Below, one piece after another: positions 59,766 through 64,000 of a DNA stretch of 64,000 nucleotides. The notes below the pieces were generated by a model. That model was not told the origin of the DNA. It made no database searches and worked only from the letters and a program-made list of their open reading frames with translations. The stretch is from CAKVOD01 sp964606505 (GTDB taxonomy: Bacteria > Bacillota > Clostridia > Christensenellales > UBA1242). Location of the stretch: contig CAZSGM010000003.1 of assembly GCA_964606505.1 (NCBI GenBank), positions 62,001 to 126,000 on the forward strand, read 5' to 3'. Every line of letters starts with the position of its first letter. Position 1 is the first letter of the stretch. The position numbers and the translations under genes were made by a program.

Positions 59766-61220
59766 TTATATCTGATATTCGTATTTAACGCCGTTATTAA
59801 GTGTCTGTGTTGAAGCGTCCTTAAATTGAATTGTAACGCTTGTTTTAGCCCCGCTGTTAGCAGGCACTTCGCTCCAACCGGCAACTGTATAGCAACGGGT
59901 AAATTTATCAAACTCATCTTCGTAATTGTTGATGAATATAAAATATGTGTCTTGTACTTTTGTAAAGTTCAATGTTACAGTGTCGTCATTTGCGATTGTG
60001 ATTGTTGGCACGTAAGTTTCAGCATAGTTTGCGGATAGCTTTTGCGCTATTTCGCTTTTTGTTATTGATTTTGTTAGTTTACCGTCAACGAAAACGCTGA
60101 TATAATTTTCACTAAAATCGTCATCACAATTGTAAAAATATCTGTAATCTATATATTCATTGCCTGCGGTAACTGATTGGCTTATAGTTGTAATTTTGTT
60201 TGCATTGTCCAGAGTAGGGCTAAATACAATATTTGCAGAACGTTTACCATCCCCAGCACCATTAATGTTTGCGTTTATTTTATTGTTTTTTAGTGTGAAA
60301 GCAATCGTGGTGCTTTTAGTCCCGATTATTCTTGTGAAAGCGTTTTCAAGCGTTGTGTCGTCGCGGATAGTAAGCACGCCATCTAAACGGGTATCTAAGA
60401 TTCCAATGTAATAAACATACTGCCCATTTAGAGCGTATTCATATTTTGCGACCAAATCAATGTCTTCGTTTATAACTAGAGTTGCATTTGCACGCGCTCC
60501 ATTGATTTGCCATTCAGTAAAATTGTAGTATGATTTTTTGGGCGCGGAATAGCTTCCAACTGTTAACGTTTCGCCTCTTTCAACCTTTTGAGTTTTTAAC
60601 GCAGTTTCGCCGTCTTTGTATGTAACAAATTGATAATATGTCAGTTTTGCCACAAATGTTGTGTTTTCTGTAATTGTGTATGTTGCCAAATCAATTACTT
60701 GCCCATCAACTGTCCAGCCATTAAATTTAATGTGCTCAGTGTCAGCTGGAGCTTCGATTACTATTTTGCTACCACTTTCGTATAACTGAACAAGGTATAC
60801 TTCATCGTCATACATAAATGTTGCAATAAGTTTGCTTACATTTTCATACGCAGATAGCAACTCCTCGTAGTATTTTATCTTGTTTTTTAGTTCTGCCACT
60901 TCTTTTTCTAGTTCTGCTATTCGTGCAACATAATCTTTTTCGTTGTTCTTTAGCAGGGTGTTTTCATCTGTAAGGTCTTTAATGTTTTTATTTAGCGTTT
61001 CAATTTGGTCTTTGTAATTGTTTATAAGCTTCTGGTACATTGCTTTATCGCCAAGCCCTTGCTCATACGCTTCGTCTAACGCGGTTTGCGTATATAACTT
61101 TGTACCATTAAACAAATTCTTTACCGTACCCCAATTTATGATTGACCAAGCAATAACAAATACAAAGAGTGCTACACATATCGCATTGAAGACTATAAGT
61201 GCTATTTTTCTTTTATCCAT
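59766..61220 (-). CDS. Membrane-anchored protein with coiled coil and InlB-type repeats
   Basis: The 484-residue protein has an N-terminal membrane segment (7-29), a coiled coil (about 55-118), and at least two beta-grasp repeats of the Listeria-Bacteroides (InlB B-like) kind: FNGWTVDGQVIDL...NTTFVAKL and FTEWQINGARANA...DIDLVAKY (about 165-260). The last 220 residues are beta-rich and not recognised. It is probably exposed outside the membrane. The GGAGG SD overlaps the previous gene. Confidence 0.75.
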   Translation of the reverse strand: MDKRKIALIVFNAICVALFVFVIAWSIINWGTVKNLFNGTKLYTQTALDEAYEQGLGDKAMYQKLINNYKDQIETLNKNIKDLTDENTLLKNNEKDYVARIAELEKEVAELKNKIKYYEELLSAYENVSKLIATFMYDDEVYLVQLYESGSKIVIEAPADTEHIKFNGWTVDGQVIDLATYTITENTTFVAKLTYYQFVTYKDGETALKTQKVERGETLTVGSYSAPKKSYYNFTEWQINGARANATLVINEDIDLVAKYEYALNGQYVYYIGILDTRLDGVLTIRDDTTLENAFTRIIGTKSTTIAFTLKNNKINANINGAGDGKRSANIVFSPTLDNANKITTISQSVTAGNEYIDYRYFYNCDDDFSENYISVFVDGKLTKSITKSEIAQKLSANYAETYVPTITIANDDTVTLNFTKVQDTYFIFINNYEDEFDKFTRCYTVAGWSEVPANSGAKTSVTIQFKDASTQTLNNGVKYEYQI

Positions 61221-61860
61221 TGTTTGAGCCTCCTACTTCAATTGCCTTTAGTCTAATTCCGTTTTCTTTAAAGTACTTTTCAAAATACTGCGCTTGCACT
61301 CCATTTTCTACGTGCATTTTCAAGTTGGTTTTATCACTCAAAAACTCTATCGTTATATACAGAGTGCCTTCGCACAACAAAACATTGTGCGCGTCATAAA
61401 ATTGCATTGTCATTGATGTTGTTATGTATCCAGCCTCAATATCGGCAAGTAGAGTATGGTCGTTAAGCGTTACTTTGTATTGCTTTGTAAGCCCGTTAAA
61501 GTCGTCTACTTTAACTACACTGCTCTCAAAATATCTGATGTCAGTACTATCGTTTACGTTGTCATAGAATGCTACACTTGTAGACGTGTAATCAAATTCG
61601 GTTTGGCTAAACATATTAACGTCGTCCAAAGAACCATTAACAAAGCTTTTTCTCGATAATTCCTTGTAAAGTCCAATTGACGAAAATATGCCAATAACGA
61701 TAATTACACAGCCTATTGCAATACCTAAAAACTTTCTTGTTTCTGGGTATTTGAGCATAATCACTAAGCATAGTACAATCGCAATTGCAATAACGCAATC
61801 TAGTATGATGTTGCCTAAATCACTCAAAAAGCCAAAACATAGTAGTTGTTCTATACTCAT
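61213..61860 (-). CDS. Two-span membrane protein with extracellular C-terminal domain
   Basis: The 215-residue protein has two hydrophobic segments (about 14-35 and 44-65), then a 145-residue polar domain. Its ATG overlaps the preceding stop (ATGA), and it overlaps the 484-residue gene by 8 bases. No family recognised. Confidence 0.68.
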   Translation of the reverse strand: MSIEQLLCFGFLSDLGNIILDCVIAIAIVLCLVIMLKYPETRKFLGIAIGCVIIVIGIFSSIGLYKELSRKSFVNGSLDDVNMFSQTEFDYTSTSVAFYDNVNDSTDIRYFESSVVKVDDFNGLTKQYKVTLNDHTLLADIEAGYITTSMTMQFYDAHNVLLCEGTLYITIEFLSDKTNLKMHVENGVQAQYFEKYFKENGIRLKAIEVGGSNNG

Positions 61861-63122
61861 ATAACCACCTCCACATATTCGCTATTAATGGCATTATCTG
61901 CAACATTAAGTTCAACAGTTGCTGTATGTTTAATGGTGGTTAGGTTTGTATCATTTAGACATTTGCTATTTAGCAACATTGTAATAGGCTTATTGCTCTT
62001 TAAGTACAGCGTATCTATCTTTAGCCCCTCAAATGCGTTGTAGTCTAACCCAATAACATTGTACTTTTTAGATGCTAAAAATTTGCTATCTAAATCAATT
62101 ACAACATTTATGATAGAGCGGGGCATACTATTCAGCATTTTGATTTTGTCTAAGTTCAAACTTATAAAGTATCCGCCGTATGCTTGACTGTATCTATACG
62201 TAAAATCATTGTCAGTGAGGTTATACACAACACGTTCTTGCCAATAATCAGTATCAATTTCGTTATATTGTGGGTTGCAGTCTATTATTCCAAATAACGA
62301 TTGAGAAGCATTAGTTGCGCCATTCTCGTCGTAGTGGAATTTGATAACCGCCAAGTTCTCTATAAAGTCTGCATCCTGTGCCGTAAACTTACCAGTTTTT
62401 TCATTGTATTCCTCAACAGTAAAGTATTGAGATAGGTTAATTTTGATATAATAATCTCCATAGCCTTTGCTGTTTGTCTTAATTGCAGACATAATACAAT
62501 CGAACACATCACCATAATCAAAGTACACAACGCTTTTTTCTACATCCCAAAACAAGAATTTGCCGTACTTGGTATATTTGCCAGTCAGCTTTAGCTTATA
62601 TGGCTTATCGTCTATTTTTATAATCATATAAGCCTCTCGATTTAGAACCTTGCCAATTCCACCAGATTGCCCTTTGAATCCCATCCAAGAAATGCCATTC
62701 GTAGTGTCATAGTAGCAAAAATCTTGTGCCACAAAAGAATTAATTTCTTTCTTACTTGATACTTCAGTAACATACGTGCGGAAATCCCCAAGGAATTGCA
62801 TACCAGTAGACCAATACTCCGCCTGAGTCAAGTTAACTCCCGAGAAATAGTTATATTGTACCTCTTGAAGTTCCAACCCGTTTTTCTTGCTGTTTGAATA
62901 GTAATTAGCGTGTATTAGCCAACGGTCATTGTATTGTGCTTTTTCTTCTTCCGTTATGTCATCTGCATTGACAATATCTAACGCAATTTGGTCATTGATG
63001 TTGTTAATGCCAATCGTAACACTTTGGTCAAAATACTTAAAATAGATATAAAAAATAGACACCAAAACAGATACAACTATCAGCACGCTGAAGCATATTC
63101 TTCCTAATGTCTTATACCACAT
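61857..63122 (-). CDS. N-terminally anchored protein with large unknown outer domain
   Basis: The 421-residue protein has a membrane segment at about residues 9-31 and then a polar, Tyr/Asp/Asn-rich domain. It follows AAGGAGG and is the first large gene of the leftward operon. The architecture, one span plus outer domain, is shared with the 215-, 484- and 620-residue proteins. No family recognised. Confidence 0.7.
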   Translation of the reverse strand: MWYKTLGRICFSVLIVVSVLVSIFYIYFKYFDQSVTIGINNINDQIALDIVNADDITEEEKAQYNDRWLIHANYYSNSKKNGLELQEVQYNYFSGVNLTQAEYWSTGMQFLGDFRTYVTEVSSKKEINSFVAQDFCYYDTTNGISWMGFKGQSGGIGKVLNREAYMIIKIDDKPYKLKLTGKYTKYGKFLFWDVEKSVVYFDYGDVFDCIMSAIKTNSKGYGDYYIKINLSQYFTVEEYNEKTGKFTAQDADFIENLAVIKFHYDENGATNASQSLFGIIDCNPQYNEIDTDYWQERVVYNLTDNDFTYRYSQAYGGYFISLNLDKIKMLNSMPRSIINVVIDLDSKFLASKKYNVIGLDYNAFEGLKIDTLYLKSNKPITMLLNSKCLNDTNLTTIKHTATVELNVADNAINSEYVEVVI

Positions 63123-63173
63123 ATAACCTCCTTATAATAGATTTTTGAAATATTGTAAAGTTCCTAACTACAG

Positions 63174-63284
63174 TTAAATACCTAAAACTGCTTTTGCTCT
63201 CGCTCTGCGTTCATTTTGCCTAGCAAGTTGTTTTGCTCTGCGCTCTTCTTCTTTGCGAATTGCATATGCCGTCCAAATTGTCAT
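63174..63284 (-). CDS. Small basic protein, 36 residues
   Basis: MTIWTAYAIRKEEERRAKQL is the start of a helical Arg/Lys/Glu/Ala-rich protein. A near-perfect AAGGAGGTG SD sits just upstream and the ATG overlaps the TGA of an upstream 20-codon ORF. Too short for standard gene callers. Function unknown. Confidence 0.7.
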   Translation of the reverse strand: MTIWTAYAIRKEEERRAKQLARQNERRARAKAVLGI

Positions 63285-63343
63285 ACAGCACCTCCTTCGA
63301 AAAAGGAGAGTAGGAACCGTTGCACTGTGTGTTCTACTTGCAT
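63281..63343 (-). CDS. Possible 20-residue leader peptide
   Basis: MQVEHTVQRFLLSFFEGGAV is followed by TGA overlapping the ATG of the 36-residue gene (GTATGA). A GGGAGGG SD lies about 13 bases upstream. It may couple translation of the next gene; the downstream SD lies within it. Confidence 0.45.
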   Translation of the reverse strand: MQVEHTVQRFLLSFFEGGAV

Positions 63344-63370
63344 TGTTGTTTCTTACCCTCCCTTGATTTT

Positions 63371-63389
63371 ATCGCATAATTTATGCGAT
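63371..63389. promoter_or_regulatory. Palindromic operator at the element's divergent switch
   Basis: ATCGCATAATTTATGCGAT is a 19-base palindrome lying at the likely start site of the leftward promoter. Further TCGCAT or ATGCGA half-sites occur at 63413-63419 (next to the -35) and 63434-63439. These are the expected sites of the XRE repressor. Confidence 0.75.
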
Positions 63390-63396
63390 TTATTGT

Positions 63397-63425
63397 ATTG
63401 TACTCTATAATTAATGCGAAGTCAA
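63397..63425 (-). promoter_or_regulatory. Leftward promoter of the element operon
   Basis: On the minus strand TTGACT (63420-63425), 17-base spacer, TACAAT (63397-63402). It is flanked and overlapped by TCGCAT operator sites. The mRNA would carry the leader ORFs and the membrane-protein genes. Confidence 0.8.
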
Positions 63426-63492
63426 GTAAATTTTCGCATTTTTTATGAAATTTTTTAGAAAATTTGATAAAATTCAGTATTAGGAGGTAAAA

Positions 63493-63819
63493 ATGGCAAA
63501 TTTTAATGAAAATTTAAAGTCGATTAGGCGGGAAAAAGGACTATCTCAATCGGAATTAGCTAAAAAATTAAATCTGGCTGATACCAGCATTTCGGCATAT
63601 GAACTATCGAAAAATGAACCAACAATTGAAACACTAAAAAATATGTCAAAACTTTTCAATATAAGCATTGATGAATTAGTGGGAAATGATTTTGAAAAAA
63701 AACTAACTCCGCAGACTAAGGAGTTAAGGAAATTAGTAACTAGGCTTTCAGATAGTTATGCAACACAAGCACTTTTTTACGTTAAATCTCTGTTGCAATA
63801 TCAGAATACTCAAATATAG
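63493..63819 (+). CDS. XRE-family repressor (cI-like) of the element
   Basis: The 108-residue protein has an N-terminal HTH (MANFNENLKSIRREKGLSQS, TSISAYELSKNEPTIETL) and a short C-terminal part without the LexA-type peptidase domain. It has a TAGGAGG SD. It is divergent from the leftward operon, with palindromic sites between them, so it likely controls that operon and its own gene. A weak -10 (TAAAAT, 63468-63473) precedes it. Confidence 0.85.
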   Translation: MANFNENLKSIRREKGLSQSELAKKLNLADTSISAYELSKNEPTIETLKNMSKLFNISIDELVGNDFEKKLTPQTKELRKLVTRLSDSYATQALFYVKSLLQYQNTQI

Positions 63820-63830
63820 GAGAAACGAAA

Positions 63831-63887
63831 ATGATTATAGACGATGAAATATTATTTTTTTTAAAGGAATGGGATACAGCAAATTAG
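63831..63887 (+). CDS. Short ORF after the repressor, possibly broken
   Basis: ATG with an AGGAG SD 11 bases after the repressor stop, 18 codons to TAG, containing a T8 run (63855-63862). A different frame stays open from about 63872 to 63990 (IQQISTISNALIGSIDATI), which hints at a frameshifted or pseudogenised gene. The window ends too soon to decide. Confidence 0.35.
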   Translation: MIIDDEILFFLKEWDTAN

Positions 63888-64000
63888 TACAATTTCCAAT
63901 GCATTGATAGGTAGTATTGACGCAACAATCGCAGTAAATGACTTAAAAAAAATGAAAATAAGCAAAATAATGGCATTAATAATGAGTTAGTACCAAAACA

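Larger units (their letters stand above)
52552..64000. mobile_element. Integrative element inserted in tRNA-Thr, right end outside the window
   Basis: The element starts at the tRNA-Thr fragment and shows no end before the window edge. It has tightly packed, mostly leftward small genes, a divergent XRE repressor, a DUF4373-type replication protein, a Zot/FtsK-like membrane ATPase and several N-terminally anchored proteins. There are no recognisable capsid, tail, terminase, relaxase or type IV secretion genes. Size and content suggest a filamentous-phage-like or new type of element. No integrase is visible; it is expected near the right end. Confidence 0.8.

Noticed and set aside
63216..63410. 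64-codon plus-strand ORF
   Set aside because: It is antisense to the 36-codon gene and its SD, lies across the operator region, and has no SD of its own.

Overview
The window looks like the chromosome of a low-GC, endospore-forming member of the Bacillota, most likely an uncultured Clostridia lineage. The evidence is Bacillus/Clostridium-type gene order (fakA-like/asp23/rpmB/spoVM/rpe/rsgA; spoVT/spoVB-like/HU; smc/ftsY/rnc/plsX; asp23/nusB/xseA/xseB), three sporulation genes (a 27-codon spoVM, spoVT and a spoVB-like flippase), and canonical sigma-A promoters with strong Shine-Dalgarno (SD) sites. No genus can be assigned from the sequence alone.

Positions 1-52,550 are mostly core chromosome. 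From left to right: an empty 5' edge; fakA-like, asp23, rpmB, spoVM; a long leftward operon gatC-gatA-gatB-rpoZ-priA-rlmN-rsgA-rpe driven by a clear promoter; ligA and pcrA; a small unknown gene and rpsU; rsmE-mtaB-HIT; a collagen-like, Cys-rich probable surface protein; a seven-tRNA operon (Gly-Arg-His-Gln-Lys-Gln-Leu); a metallophosphoesterase; a Na/Pi transporter-pgk-tpiA-gpmI operon; dusB with a probably leaderless mRNA; two HU genes; spoVB-like/spoVT; plsX-rnc-smc-ftsY; a degenerate ABC ATPase paired with a PucR-type HTH protein; a serine-palmitoyltransferase-like enzyme; holA and comEC; an unrecognised two-gene operon (45.8-48.8 kb) under a perfect consensus promoter; asp23-nusB-xseA-xseB; a SpoU-type methyltransferase and tRNA-Leu(CAA).

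From 52,552 to the right edge lies an integrated mobile element. Its left boundary is a 3' fragment of a tRNA-Thr(CGT) gene that breaks exactly at the anticodon loop and still carries its own terminator, so the intact tRNA and probably the integrase lie beyond 64,000. Nearly all genes run leftward: two tiny ORFs, three membrane-anchored proteins in ATGA-overlapping order, a GTG-started 68-residue membrane protein, a Lys-rich protein ending in A-AAA-AAA-TAG followed by a start-less ORF in the -1 frame, a 620-residue anchored coiled-coil/beta-rich protein, a Zot/FtsK-like membrane ATPase, a cluster of small proteins including an AT-hook and an XRE protein, and a DUF4373-type replication protein. 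A divergent XRE repressor with TCGCAT-type palindromic operators forms a phage-like switch, and a perfect sigma-A promoter inside the element drives a short structured RNA antisense to the operon. The content (about 11 kb visible, Zot-like ATPase, many small and single-pass membrane proteins, no recognisable tailed-phage genes) suggests a filamentous-phage-like or otherwise undescribed integrative element. That is an inference. Two smaller features recur in the core: related 43-bp palindromes at two convergent gene junctions, and a shared terminator hairpin sequence after both tRNA-Leu genes.
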